NCBI RefSeq assembly: GCF_037151175.1
Contig: NZ_JBBCOR010000010.1
Location: forward strand, 62,001-126,000
Direction: 5' to 3'
Source: Asaia sp003994335
GTDB lineage: Bacteria; Pseudomonadota; Alphaproteobacteria; Acetobacterales; Acetobacteraceae
DNA length: 64,000 bases
Shown here: piece after piece, positions 53,421 through 61,749 of the stretch
How the letters are laid out: each line of letters begins with the position of its first letter
Numbering within the stretch: position 1 is the first letter of the stretch
Position numbers and translations under genes: made by a program
Notes under the pieces: generated by a model
What the model was told of the DNA's origin: nothing
Seen by the model: the letters and a program-made list of their open reading frames with translations, nothing else
Databases searched by the model: none

Positions 53421-53991
53421 CCGGTTTGGTCGGGTCAGTGTAATTGGGCACTGTCTCGCCGGACTGCGTATTATAGGTCGCCGTCGTGCTCTGGTTCGGG
53501 GCGGCCGGCGAGTGGAAGGCCGAAACCGGTCCGAACGGGCCGCCGCTGACCTTGCGCATGCTGGCTTCAGGCTGACGGGCGCATCCACGGGTGATGATCG
53601 AGCAGATACCGTCCGATCCGATGATCTCGTCATCATCTCCCGTGTAATGGACTTCTGAAACACGGTCATGATCGAGGCGAATGACGGCTTTGCAGGTCGT
53701 CCCAGCTCCGCCAAGCGTCACCTGCGTCATGTTCAAGAGTTGTTGAACAGGGATGATCGTCGAGTCACTTGCCGTGGGCAGATTCATCGTTGCAGTATAC
53801 TGATAGATCTGGGTCGTATTATTGAGAACCTTGGTCGAGGCAGGAATGCCGGCGCAGGCCTGGAGGTCGTTAGAGGTCATGCCGATCATGGCGATCTGGG
53901 CACGGTGGGCTTCACGCGAATCGAAATATCCACAGGCGGACAGACCTGCCAGAGGCAGGACGCCCAGGATGAGACGCAGGGTGGAAGTCAA
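53401..53991 (-). CDS. Putative lipoprotein with a TTG start
   Basis: The 196-residue product starts at TTG (53991), preceded by GAGGAAAATC, giving MTSTLRLILGVLPLAGLSACGYF with the lipobox LSAC, so lipidation is likely. The mature part has GMTSNDLQACAGIPASTKVL and four further cysteines, perhaps disulfide-bonded, and a proline-rich tail. GMTSNDLQAC resembles the start of SmpA/BamE-type domains, but the rest is not recognisable. A start at ATG 54045 would lose the signal. Confidence 0.6.
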   Translation of the reverse strand: MTSTLRLILGVLPLAGLSACGYFDSREAHRAQIAMIGMTSNDLQACAGIPASTKVLNNTTQIYQYTATMNLPTASDSTIIPVQQLLNMTQVTLGGAGTTCKAVIRLDHDRVSEVHYTGDDDEIIGSDGICSIITRGCARQPEASMRKVSGGPFGPVSAFHSPAAPNQSTTATYNTQSGETVPNYTDPTKPVIVPRP

Positions 53992-54106
53992 AGATTTTCC
54001 TCGATGCGGAATTGGAAAGCACGACGTCCTGCAGGCAGGATTCATGATGCAAACAGAACGACGCGGGAATAGTTCTCTGTGCCTGCTCTTTCCGATCGAT
54101 TCAACG

Positions 54107-54586
54107 TCAGGAATGTAACCGTAATGCCTTGAGGCATGATTCGCGTTGCAAGGCGTAAACGATGTCATGGGTGGCCATGACGCCCGGTCCTACCTGATGT
54201 TTCCATCGTGCTTCCCCCCCACCGCAGATGATCCGGCCCGAATAGGGGCTGTGCGCGACCGGAGACAGAACGGCCAGTCCGGCCAGGGGGTCTTTTTGCA
54301 GCCTTTGGCGCAGCGCTTGCTGCATGGCGCCCTGTTCATGGCGCGGCGCGTAATCGAGCAACGCCCGCAATGTGGCCGAGCTTAATGAGGGGTCATTCTT
54401 CGCTATCGTCGTTTCCACCTGCGTCCAGTCATGGCGGAGCGTCAGGTTCCATGCCACGGCGCGTGGGCCGTCGCTCGAAATCTGACCCGAGAGCCGTGTA
54501 CCGAAATGAGCGGGTGCGCCCGCTGCCATGACGGAAACAGGGATGAGCAAGGTGAGGGCCACGAGGGCAAGAAGGATGCGATGCAT
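54107..54586 (-). CDS. Small exported protein of unknown function
   Basis: The 159-residue product has a signal peptide (MHRILLALVALTLLIPVSVMAAG) cleaved near AAGAP. The mature part has WNLTLRHDWTQVETTIAKND and two cysteines near the end (IICGGGEA and ESCLKAL). I recognise no family. The ATG at 54586 is preceded by GGGAGAATC and matches the signal peptide; longer open reading is spurious. It lies beside the TTG-start lipoprotein gene and divergent from the DUF3126 gene. Confidence 0.6.
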   Translation of the reverse strand: MHRILLALVALTLLIPVSVMAAGAPAHFGTRLSGQISSDGPRAVAWNLTLRHDWTQVETTIAKNDPSLSSATLRALLDYAPRHEQGAMQQALRQRLQKDPLAGLAVLSPVAHSPYSGRIICGGGEARWKHQVGPGVMATHDIVYALQRESCLKALRLHS

Positions 54587-54745
54587 GATTCTCCCGGGGC
54601 GATGAAGGGTGGCGAGAGCCTGCGAAGGAATCATGGCAGCAGAATGGCCGATCACGGCGGAGAGAGCCGGTGTTGTCAAAGGAGGTTTCGCCCGCAGGCG
54701 GGATGCTCTACAGATCGCACAACCTGCCAGAACCCAGGAGTGATC

Positions 54746-54970
54746 ATGGCCACTATCCCTGCTTCGGAACTGACCCGTCTGCAATCGACGCTGCGTCGTC
54801 TGCTCGGTTCGCCGAACCTGAACGTCAACCCTCCGGCGCGCGCCGGTCATACGGTTGAGCTCGCTGTCAATGACGAGGTGATCGGCACCGTTCATCGTGA
54901 CGATGATGAAGGTGAAGTCTCCTACGCGATTCATATCACAGTGCTCGAGGAAGACCTCCCTCCCGCTTGA
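54746..54970 (+). CDS. DUF3126 family protein
   Basis: The 74-residue protein matches the small alphaproteobacterial DUF3126 family, with LTRLQSTLRRLLGSPNLNVNPP and the strand DEVIGTVHRDDDEGEVSYAIHITVLEEDLP. Function is unknown. It is cytoplasmic, with no signal. CAGGAG lies five bases before the ATG at 54746, which fits the family's start. Confidence 0.85.
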   Translation: MATIPASELTRLQSTLRRLLGSPNLNVNPPARAGHTVELAVNDEVIGTVHRDDDEGEVSYAIHITVLEEDLPPA

Positions 54971-55314
54971 GACAGGCAACGCGGTGGGCCTTGCCCGGAG
55001 CTTCCGGAGGCGCTCATCATGAGCGGAAGGGCGGAAATTCCGTCTCGCCACCAATCAGATTCGTTCATGGGCAGCGGAAGCTCGCCTTTATGGACGGGTT
55101 CGGATCCCGGTGAGGCGAGATTGCGGTGACGTGTCGCTCACGCCCCGCCGGGGAAATAGCGCTCCGATGCCACCCCCCGATTCCGCGCCGGGCTGCGCGG
55201 ACACTCTCTCGGGATACAGACAGATCCTGCCCGGGACCTATTCATGGCCGGTCGTGAGAACGCGCATCAGCTCTATGCGGGCGCCATGCCAGCCTCAGAA
55301 GGACAGCGCATTCC
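54971..55314. other. Non-coding stretch before the GT2 gene
   Basis: No gene is supported in these 344 bases, and no terminator or promoter is clear. Open frames here lack family features. Confidence 0.4.
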
Positions 55315-56364
55315 ATGACCGAAACTCGGCGTCAGACCGTTGCGGTGATTATCCCGTTTTATAACGGCTCCCGTTACATCGAGCGGGCTATCAAAAGCGT
55401 TCAGGCCCAGACGATACCGGCAGATGAATTTCTGATCATCGATGACGGCTCAACGAGCGACGAGGCGGAACGCCTTGCAACGATCGCGCTTGCTTATGGC
55501 GTCAGAGTGGGACGCCAGGAGAATGGGGGGCAGGGGAGCGCCCGCAATCACGGTGTCTCGCTTACGCAATCCGATCTGATCTGCTTCCTCGATCAGGATG
55601 ATTTCTTCCTCAAGAATCATATCGAGCTTCTGCTGGGGCACATCCCCGAGCGCGATCCGCATTTCGGATGGGCCTATGGGGAATTGATGGAAGGCGACGA
55701 GGAAGGGCATATCGTCGCGACCTCCATCGCCTCACGCTATAGCAAGCATCCCAAGCGCTCCATTGAGGATCTGCTCGAACGTGACATGCATATTCTGCCC
55801 TCAGCCTCGATCATCAGCCGTGAAGCCTTTGAGGCCGTTGGCGGGTTCGACTGCCAGTTCATGGGCTATGAGGATGACGATCTGTTCCTGCGCATCTTCC
55901 GGGCAGGCTATACGAGCACCTTTTTCGACACGCCAGTGACGGTATGGTGCATCAACAAGAACAGCACCTCCTACTCGATCCGCATGAGTCGAAGCCGGAT
56001 GCTCTATATCCACAAGCTCTGTGCGCTCTTCGCGGCGGATCCTGAGCGGCGCAGCGTCTATATACGCGACCTGATCTTTCCGCGTTTTTGCAACCTGATT
56101 GCGGGTGAGGCCTTCAAATCCATCTACTTCGCGCGCTATCCGCACGAGATCCGGATGGCGCAGCATCGCGACGAGCTGGTGGGCATGCTCGACGAATTTG
56201 CCGGGATCATGGGCCAGAATACGCGTCTGCGTATCGAAGAGAGAGCCAGGCTGAAGCTCTTCAGGCTGTGCCTGCGTCCCCAGTCGCGTCGCCTGCTGGT
56301 TGTGCCTTATTTCTTTGCCCGTGTACTGCGACGTCTTGGTCTGGGCTTTGGCCGACGAGGCTGA
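55315..56364 (+). CDS. Glycosyltransferase family 2
   Basis: This 349-residue GT-A enzyme has VAVIIPFYNGSRYIERAIKSVQAQ, IDDGSTSDEA and the metal-binding FLDQDDFFL, then ASIISREAFEAVGGFDCQFMGYEDDDLFLRIFRAGY with the acceptor-base region. The C-terminal part is basic. GT2 enzymes add sugars to surface polysaccharide or protein; the donor and acceptor are unknown. It stands alone, convergent with the DUF2939 gene. Confidence 0.9.
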   Translation: MTETRRQTVAVIIPFYNGSRYIERAIKSVQAQTIPADEFLIIDDGSTSDEAERLATIALAYGVRVGRQENGGQGSARNHGVSLTQSDLICFLDQDDFFLKNHIELLLGHIPERDPHFGWAYGELMEGDEEGHIVATSIASRYSKHPKRSIEDLLERDMHILPSASIISREAFEAVGGFDCQFMGYEDDDLFLRIFRAGYTSTFFDTPVTVWCINKNSTSYSIRMSRSRMLYIHKLCALFAADPERRSVYIRDLIFPRFCNLIAGEAFKSIYFARYPHEIRMAQHRDELVGMLDEFAGIMGQNTRLRIEERARLKLFRLCLRPQSRRLLVVPYFFARVLRRLGLGFGRRG

Positions 56365-56437
56365 GAGGCCGGTGCCGAGACATAGTCAGGACCGGGCCCG
56401 TAGCGACCCCGAGCTCCCGCTTACGCTCGGCTCGGGA

Positions 56438-57013
56438 TCAGATAGCCTTGGGAAGATCGAGGCTGGTGATCTTCCAACGCCATTGTTCGAACTTCATGTG
56501 TACGATTGTAGGCTTCTGGCCTGGTGTCATCACCATCCCCGCGTCGAAGCGGGTTGGTGAGGTAAAATGCGCTGATAGGCGCTCGTACAGGCTCTTGATG
56601 GAATAGCTCCGGGTAGGGGCTGCCGTACCAACCATCTGGGAGGCCATGGTCATCATCAGTTCAGGTGTGAGATGTGTGTCGATGGCATGGGAAACGGCGC
56701 CTGTTGCGAAAGAGGACCCGAAATCCGGCAGATCATCCGCGGCTGGAGGCGGTCCTATAAGCGCATCGATTGCCTCTGCCTTGAGATTTGTACTCAGGGC
56801 GCTCCAGTCGATGTGCTGGGCAAGGCTCATCGTGTCATGGCTGCGCAGGGCCGAGGAGATGGACCAGAGAGCGAGATAGGGAGACAGCGCGTAAATGCAT
56901 GTTAACGCGACCAGCAAGGCGCCGAGTACATGGGGTGTCCGCTTGGCTGAGGGCCACGTCATACGTCCCGAAAACGCGGCGAACTCGAAGGGCAGTCCTG
57001 CTGGGTCTCTCAT
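56438..57013 (-). CDS. DUF2939 membrane-anchored protein
   Basis: The product is 191 residues from the ATG at 57013. An N-terminal cytoplasmic segment precedes a single membrane helix (HVLGALLVALTCIYALSPYLALWSI), then DTMSLAQHIDWSALSTNLKAEAIDALI and a periplasmic domain typical of DUF2939. Function is unknown. Starts at 56962 and at a GTG at 57049 are also possible; none has a strong ribosome binding site. Confidence 0.7.
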   Translation of the reverse strand: MRDPAGLPFEFAAFSGRMTWPSAKRTPHVLGALLVALTCIYALSPYLALWSISSALRSHDTMSLAQHIDWSALSTNLKAEAIDALIGPPPAADDLPDFGSSFATGAVSHAIDTHLTPELMMTMASQMVGTAAPTRSYSIKSLYERLSAHFTSPTRFDAGMVMTPGQKPTIVHMKFEQWRWKITSLDLPKAI

Positions 57014-57224
57014 TTTTATTTCTCTGTAACTGGCGAAAGGGACTTGCACGCGCAGGGCTGCGCGCGTCGTTATCGATCAAGCCGGCAACAAGCTTGGTTC
57101 CGAATGGCAGAAGCCTCTGTTTTCTTCACTGAACAGGACTATGCTATGGGATCGGAATGGCTTTTGTCATCTAAATCCTGAAGACCTTCAGAGTTTTCTT
57201 TTCCAACCGGATTTTCTCTTCCCG

Positions 57225-58025
57225 ATGGCGGCAAATTCCTTGGATCTGAGCTTCACCGATGACGCCCTGCATCGCTATTCGCGGCACATTCTTCTGCCCG
57301 AAGTCGGCGCGCTGGGGCAGGCCCGGCTACGCGACTCGTCGGTGCTCGTGATCGGAGCTGGCGGGCTCGGCAGCCCGCTCGCCTTGTATCTCGCAGCTGC
57401 CGGCGTGGGGCGCATAGGGGTGGTCGATGACGACCAGGTGGAACTCAGCAATCTTCAGCGACAGATCCTGTTCGACACGGCAGATATTGGACATTCCAAG
57501 GTTGATCGGGCGCGCAGCCGTCTTGAAGCGCTCAACCCGGATCTGGTGATCGCGTCTCATTGCCTGCGCGTGGATCGCACTCTGCTGCCCGATCTGATTG
57601 ACCAGTACGATCTGGTCTGCGACGGCAGCGATAATTTCGCGACCCGCTACGCCGTCGCCGATTGCTGTTGGGCGCAGGGCAAGGTGCTCGTTTCCGGCGC
57701 GGTGCAACGCTTCGAGGGCAGTTTGTCTACCTTCACGCCGCCCGGGAGCGGGCGCAAGCAAGGCCCCTGTTATCGCTGTCTGTATCCCGAAGCCGACGAA
57801 GGAGCGGCCCTGAGCTGCGGACAGGCCGGAATCTTCGGCGCCGTGACCGGCGTGATCGGCACACTCATGGCGACCGAAGCCCTCAAGGAACTGCTTACTC
57901 TGGGGGAAGGGCTGACGGGGCGTGTGTTGCTCTGGAACGCGCTCGACGTGTCCTTCCGTCGGTTCGATCTGCCCCGTGATCCCGAGTGTCCCTGCTGCCG
58001 AGAAGGACAGGCTTCATGCGCATGA
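57225..58025 (+). CDS. moeB: MoeB/ThiF family adenylyltransferase
   Basis: The protein adenylates the C-terminal glycine of a small ubiquitin-like sulfur carrier (MoaD or ThiS). The 266-residue product has the ATP-binding VIGAGGLGSPLALYLAAAGVG, LSNLQRQILF and DNFATRYAVAD, and the zinc pairs CYRC and CPCC. An LSCGQAG cysteine sits at the ThiF-like position, so MoeB or ThiF are both possible. I start at 57225 where the conserved domain begins; 57141 is an earlier in-frame ATG. It overlaps the DsrE-like gene. Confidence 0.85.
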   Translation: MAANSLDLSFTDDALHRYSRHILLPEVGALGQARLRDSSVLVIGAGGLGSPLALYLAAAGVGRIGVVDDDQVELSNLQRQILFDTADIGHSKVDRARSRLEALNPDLVIASHCLRVDRTLLPDLIDQYDLVCDGSDNFATRYAVADCCWAQGKVLVSGAVQRFEGSLSTFTPPGSGRKQGPCYRCLYPEADEGAALSCGQAGIFGAVTGVIGTLMATEALKELLTLGEGLTGRVLLWNALDVSFRRFDLPRDPECPCCREGQASCA

Positions 58026-58390
58026 TGGCGATCATCCTGGCCGAACGGTCCTTTGAGCGGGCTCATCACGCTTTTGTGCTCGCTGCTGGCGCGCTGGCTC
58101 TGGGGCGCGAGGTCGTGCTGTTTGCCGGGGGACTGGGGGTCGAGAGCCTGTGTCGGGACTGGTCCTGTCTGGAAGGGGCTAGTCTTGACGCACAGTTCCA
58201 GGCGCGGGGTGTTGCGGGGTTCGAAACCCTGCGTTCCGCCATTTTCGAGCTCGGCGGGACGGTTCTGGCTTGTGAGGCAGGGCTTCGGGCATCAGGCCTT
58301 GAGGCGACCGATCTCATTGAGGCGACCCAGATCTGCGGCGTTACCACCTTTCTCGAGCGCACAGCCGACGCGCAGATTATCAGTTTGTAA
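58016..58390 (+). CDS. DsrE-like sulfur-relay protein
   Basis: The 124-residue protein has the DsrE/F fold: MAIILAERSFERAHHAFVLAAGALALGREVVLFAGGLGV, then FELGGTVLACEAGLRASGLEATDLIEATQICGVTTFLERTAD. The cysteine in LACEAGLR is at the position used for sulfur transfer in the family. It overlaps moeB by ten bases and has AGAAGGACAGG upstream, so both are probably made together. The likely job is shuttling sulfur for cofactor or tRNA modification, but the partner is unknown. Confidence 0.78.
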   Translation: MRMMAIILAERSFERAHHAFVLAAGALALGREVVLFAGGLGVESLCRDWSCLEGASLDAQFQARGVAGFETLRSAIFELGGTVLACEAGLRASGLEATDLIEATQICGVTTFLERTADAQIISL

Positions 58391-58439
58391 AGGCGTCGCC
58401 CTCTTGCCCCGCACGTCACAACTTGGCACCCATGCACCC

Positions 58440-59396
58440 ATGAAGACACTCCGCATCGTCTACGGTATCGGGCTGACGATTCTGCTGCCTTTCAGCGCAC
58501 CAGCAGAAGCCGCGCCCCAGACGACAAAACACGCGACCCATCACCACAAACATCCCGCCAGCGCGGCGCCCACCAGTGTGAAGGGCAAGGCAGCGCCCCA
58601 TACTGGCGCGCGCAAGGCAAAGTCAGGCGCGGCCAGGCACAAGGGGGCCCATACAGCGACCGAGGCCAGCACGGCCAAGCCGCATCATGGCGCCAAGCAT
58701 CATGCCCGTGCGGCTGCGGTGGCGGCCGGCGCCGTCGCGGCGGGTGCCGCCGCCGCCGCTTCATCTGCGGCCCCGCCGGCAAATCCGGACGAAGCGGCTG
58801 CTGCTGCCGCGCCCGATGCGCCCCCGCAGGATAAGGGTACCAATACTGGCCTGCCGCTTCCGCGCTTTGCCGCAATGCGTGCGGACAAGGTATTCATGCG
58901 CAAGGGGCCAGGTCAGCGTTACCCCATCGAATGGGTCTATCATCGTCGGGGCCTGCCGGTTGAGGTCGAGCGCGAATTCGATGTCTGGCGCCTGATCGAG
59001 GATTCCGATGGCATGAAGGGCTGGGTGCACCAGGCCACGCTTGTGGGCCAACGCACTTTCGTGATTCCCGGTCAGCCGCCGGAAGGTCATGCCGCCGCGC
59101 TCGGTGAGGCCTCGGCCAAATCGGGGGACGTGATTGGCAAGGCCGATGCGCGCGTGCTGGGCTATGTGCCGAGCGAGACAGAGGCCCGGCAGCGCCAGGG
59201 GGACACCCTGCTCTACAGTCAGTCAGATGAAAACAGCGCCGTCGTGGCCGTGTTGCAGCCTGGAACGGTGGGGACGCTCAAGCTGTGTCCCCCAGGTTCG
59301 ACATGGTGCAAGGTGGTGGTCAAGGGCTATACGGGATGGCTTCCCAGACGTGTGTTCTGGGGGCTGTTGCCAGGAGAGACGCTTCAGCCTAGCTGA
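58440..59396 (+). CDS. Exported SH3-domain protein with His/Ala-rich linker
   Basis: The 318-residue product has a signal peptide (MKTLRIVYGIGLTILLPFSAPAEAA), a low-complexity region of about 110 residues rich in His, Lys and Ala (HHHKHPASAAP; AAAVAAGAVAAGAAAAASSA), and two bacterial SH3-like domains: FAAMRADKVFMRKGPGQRYPIEWVYHRRGLPVEVEREFDVWRLIEDSDGMKGWVHQATLVGQRT and the C-terminal RVLGYVPSETEARQRQ to YTGWLPRRVFWG. Such proteins bind peptidoglycan-related ligands. The first domain is DUF1058-like. The linker may be flexible and span the periplasm. Confidence 0.75.
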   Translation: MKTLRIVYGIGLTILLPFSAPAEAAPQTTKHATHHHKHPASAAPTSVKGKAAPHTGARKAKSGAARHKGAHTATEASTAKPHHGAKHHARAAAVAAGAVAAGAAAAASSAAPPANPDEAAAAAAPDAPPQDKGTNTGLPLPRFAAMRADKVFMRKGPGQRYPIEWVYHRRGLPVEVEREFDVWRLIEDSDGMKGWVHQATLVGQRTFVIPGQPPEGHAAALGEASAKSGDVIGKADARVLGYVPSETEARQRQGDTLLYSQSDENSAVVAVLQPGTVGTLKLCPPGSTWCKVVVKGYTGWLPRRVFWGLLPGETLQPS

Positions 59397-59438
59397 AGCT
59401 ATGATATGCAACGTGCAGCAAATGGATCGGAGATCAGT

Positions 59439-60911
59439 ATGACGTCCTCACCTCAAGCAGCTTCGGCGCAGGGTACGGGAGCGAAAAAAGAGGCCGAACA
59501 GCGCCGCACGAAGATCGTCGCGACCCTCGGACCGGCCTCCTCCACGCATGAGATGATCCGTACCCTGGCGCTGGCCGGGGCTGACGTGTTTCGCCTGAAT
59601 TTCTCGCATGGCTCTCATGAGGATCATGCCAAGCGTCATGCGACTATCCGTGATGTTGAGGCTGAACTTGGCCGCCCGCTTGCTATTCTGGCTGATATGC
59701 AGGGCCCCAAGCTGCGTGTTGGCACCTTTGCAGAGGGCAAGGTCGAGCTGATCGAAGGAGCGCGTTTCCGTCTGGATCTGGATCGCACGCCGGGCGACGC
59801 CCGTCGCGCATGCCTGCCGCATCCCGAGATCATGCGCGCTGCCGAGCCGGGCAGCCGCCTGCTGCTTGATGACGGCAAGATGCGCCTGCGAGTTGTCTCC
59901 TGTGACGAAACCCATATGGAGACCGAAGTCGAGGTTGGAGGCTGGCTGTCAGAGCGCAAGGGCGTGAATGTGCCTGACGTTGTGCTGCCGATCCCGGCCC
60001 TGACCGAGAAAGATCACAAGGATTTTGCCTTCGCGCTCGACCTTGGTGTCGAATACGTGGCGCTCTCCTTCGTGCAGCGTCCCGAGGATGTGCAGGAGGC
60101 GAAGGATATCGCCAAGGGCCGCGCCTGGATCATGACCAAGCTCGAGAAGCCGCAGGCCATGGAGCGTCTGAGCGATATCATCGCGCTTTCGGATGCTGTT
60201 ATGGTGGCCCGTGGTGATCTGGGTGTCGAGCTTCCTGCCGAGGAAGTGCCGATCGAACAGAAGCGCGCCATCCGCGAAGCCCGTTTCCAGGGCAAGCCTG
60301 TCATCGTGGCGACGCAGATGCTTGAGAGCATGATCACCTCGCCCACACCGACGCGCGCTGAAGTGTCCGATGTGTCCAATGCCGTGTTCGACGGCACGGA
60401 CGCCGTGATGCTTTCGGCCGAAAGCGCCGCAGGCAAGTACCCGCGCGAAGCCGTGGAAGTCATGGCTCGTGTGACGCGCCGCGTCGAGAACGATCTCGAA
60501 TGGCGCATGCAGGAAGAGGCCCTGCGCCCCGATAGCGATGGCACCACCGGTGGGGCTATCGCCGAGGCCGCGTGGCATGTGGCGCAGTCGATTTCTGCCG
60601 CAGTCATCGTTGTCTATACCCAGAGTGGCCGCGGCGCGCTGCAGATTGCGCGTGAGCGTGCGGACTGCCCGGTTCTGGCCCTGACGCCGGATGACGAGAT
60701 CGCGCGTCGCCTGAACATGGTCTGGGGCGTGCGTGCCATGTCGGTCGGCCAGGAAACACCTGTCTACGGCGTTGAAGGCGTTGTGGATCAGGCAGTCGGT
60801 CTGGCCGTTTCCGAGGGCTATGCCGAGAAGGGCGACAAGCTGGTTCTGCTCGTCGGACTGCCCTTCGGCCAGCAGGGTTCGACCAACACGCTGCGCGTCG
60901 TCACGATCTGA
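59439..60911 (+). CDS. pyk: Pyruvate kinase
   Basis: Pyk makes pyruvate and ATP from PEP. The 490-residue protein has TKIVATLGPASST, FRLNFSHG, the active-site MVARGDLGVELPAEEVP and ATQMLESMITSPTPTRAEVSDVSNAV, and the C-terminal domain KLVLLVGLPFGQQGSTNTLRV. GGAG lies nine bases before the ATG at 59439; an earlier in-frame ATG (59406) has no better site. It is followed by two tandem hairpins. It stands alone. Confidence 0.95.
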   Translation: MTSSPQAASAQGTGAKKEAEQRRTKIVATLGPASSTHEMIRTLALAGADVFRLNFSHGSHEDHAKRHATIRDVEAELGRPLAILADMQGPKLRVGTFAEGKVELIEGARFRLDLDRTPGDARRACLPHPEIMRAAEPGSRLLLDDGKMRLRVVSCDETHMETEVEVGGWLSERKGVNVPDVVLPIPALTEKDHKDFAFALDLGVEYVALSFVQRPEDVQEAKDIAKGRAWIMTKLEKPQAMERLSDIIALSDAVMVARGDLGVELPAEEVPIEQKRAIREARFQGKPVIVATQMLESMITSPTPTRAEVSDVSNAVFDGTDAVMLSAESAAGKYPREAVEVMARVTRRVENDLEWRMQEEALRPDSDGTTGGAIAEAAWHVAQSISAAVIVVYTQSGRGALQIARERADCPVLALTPDDEIARRLNMVWGVRAMSVGQETPVYGVEGVVDQAVGLAVSEGYAEKGDKLVLLVGLPFGQQGSTNTLRVVTI

Positions 60912-60919
60912 CCCTTTCC

Positions 60920-61000
60920 CTGCGGGGCATGATCGGCCCCGCAGAGTCCGTCTCAGGCGGCTTTCCAGTAAGGGAGCCGTCACGAGCGGCTCTCTTGTTT
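60920..61000 (+). terminator. Two tandem hairpins after pyk
   Basis: CTGCGGGGC (60920-60928) and GCCCCGCAG (60936-60944) form a perfect nine-base-pair stem beginning nine bases after the stop, without a T tract. A second stem, GGGAGCCG/CGGCTCTC (60972-60979 with 60987-60994, one G-T pair), is followed by TTGTTT and is the likely terminator. Confidence 0.75.
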
Positions 61001-61107
61001 CCAAGTGATTTTGCGAAGCATTCTCAATGACTTGCTGAACTATCGTCTTGGCAACTTTGGCCTGTCCGGGCATGTTAGAGGCGTCATCACGGTTTTGGGA
61101 ACGCACC

Positions 61108-61749
61108 ATGAGCCAGACGTCACTCCCCCCCGCCATAGAGCCTGATTATCTGGCCCTGCTCGATTCTGATCGCATCTCGGGTCGCACCCGACAGATCATG
61201 GAGGAGCGTGCCCAAACGAGCGATGCGGGCTACACGCCGCGTCATCTCTCGCCCCAGGCTTATGAGACACTGAGCGCCCTTACGGCGCGGGTCCTTCCTC
61301 AGGCCAGTATTCTGTCCGACGCCTGCGTCAATCTGGCTGCGCGTATCGATGCACGGCTTGGCACCCCGGGCGATGGCTGGCGCTTTGCTATCCTGCCCTC
61401 GGATGCCGAGGCTTATGAACAGGCTCTGACCGGTCTGGATGCGGAATCGCGTACTCACGAGGGGCTCGGATTTGCGGCTCTCGATACCGCGCGTCAGGAC
61501 GGGCTGGTTGGTGCGATGGCGGAGGGAGAGCTTGCGACAGGCAAGCTTGACGGCACGCAGATGCGCGCCTGGTTCGCTGATCTGCGCGCGGACTGTGTTC
61601 AGATCTTCATGTCTCATCCTGCGGTGCAGGCGCAGCTCGGCATCGATGCGATTTTCAATGGTGGCGATGGCGTGTTTCAGGGGTTCTCGGCCATGGGCGA
61701 GGGGGTGAACGAGCCTTGGGAGCCGGAGATCAGGGGGGCACATCCATGA
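61108..61749 (+). CDS. Gluconate-2-dehydrogenase-subunit-3-like protein
   Basis: The 213-residue protein resembles the small subunit of membrane FAD dehydrogenases (Pfam Gluconate_2-dh3): LSPQAYETLSALTARVLPQ, LDAESRTHEGLGFAALDTARQDGLVGAMAEGEL, and FMSHPAVQAQLGIDAIFNGGDGVFQGFSAMGEG. Unlike most such subunits it shows no Tat signal. It overlaps the flavoprotein gene by four bases, so the two likely form one enzyme. Confidence 0.82.
   Translation: MSQTSLPPAIEPDYLALLDSDRISGRTRQIMEERAQTSDAGYTPRHLSPQAYETLSALTARVLPQASILSDACVNLAARIDARLGTPGDGWRFAILPSDAEAYEQALTGLDAESRTHEGLGFAALDTARQDGLVGAMAEGELATGKLDGTQMRAWFADLRADCVQIFMSHPAVQAQLGIDAIFNGGDGVFQGFSAMGEGVNEPWEPEIRGAHP

Noticed and set aside
59949..61136. 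Minus-strand open frame over pyk
   Set aside because: Shadow of pyk; rich in His and Gly with no recognisable domain.
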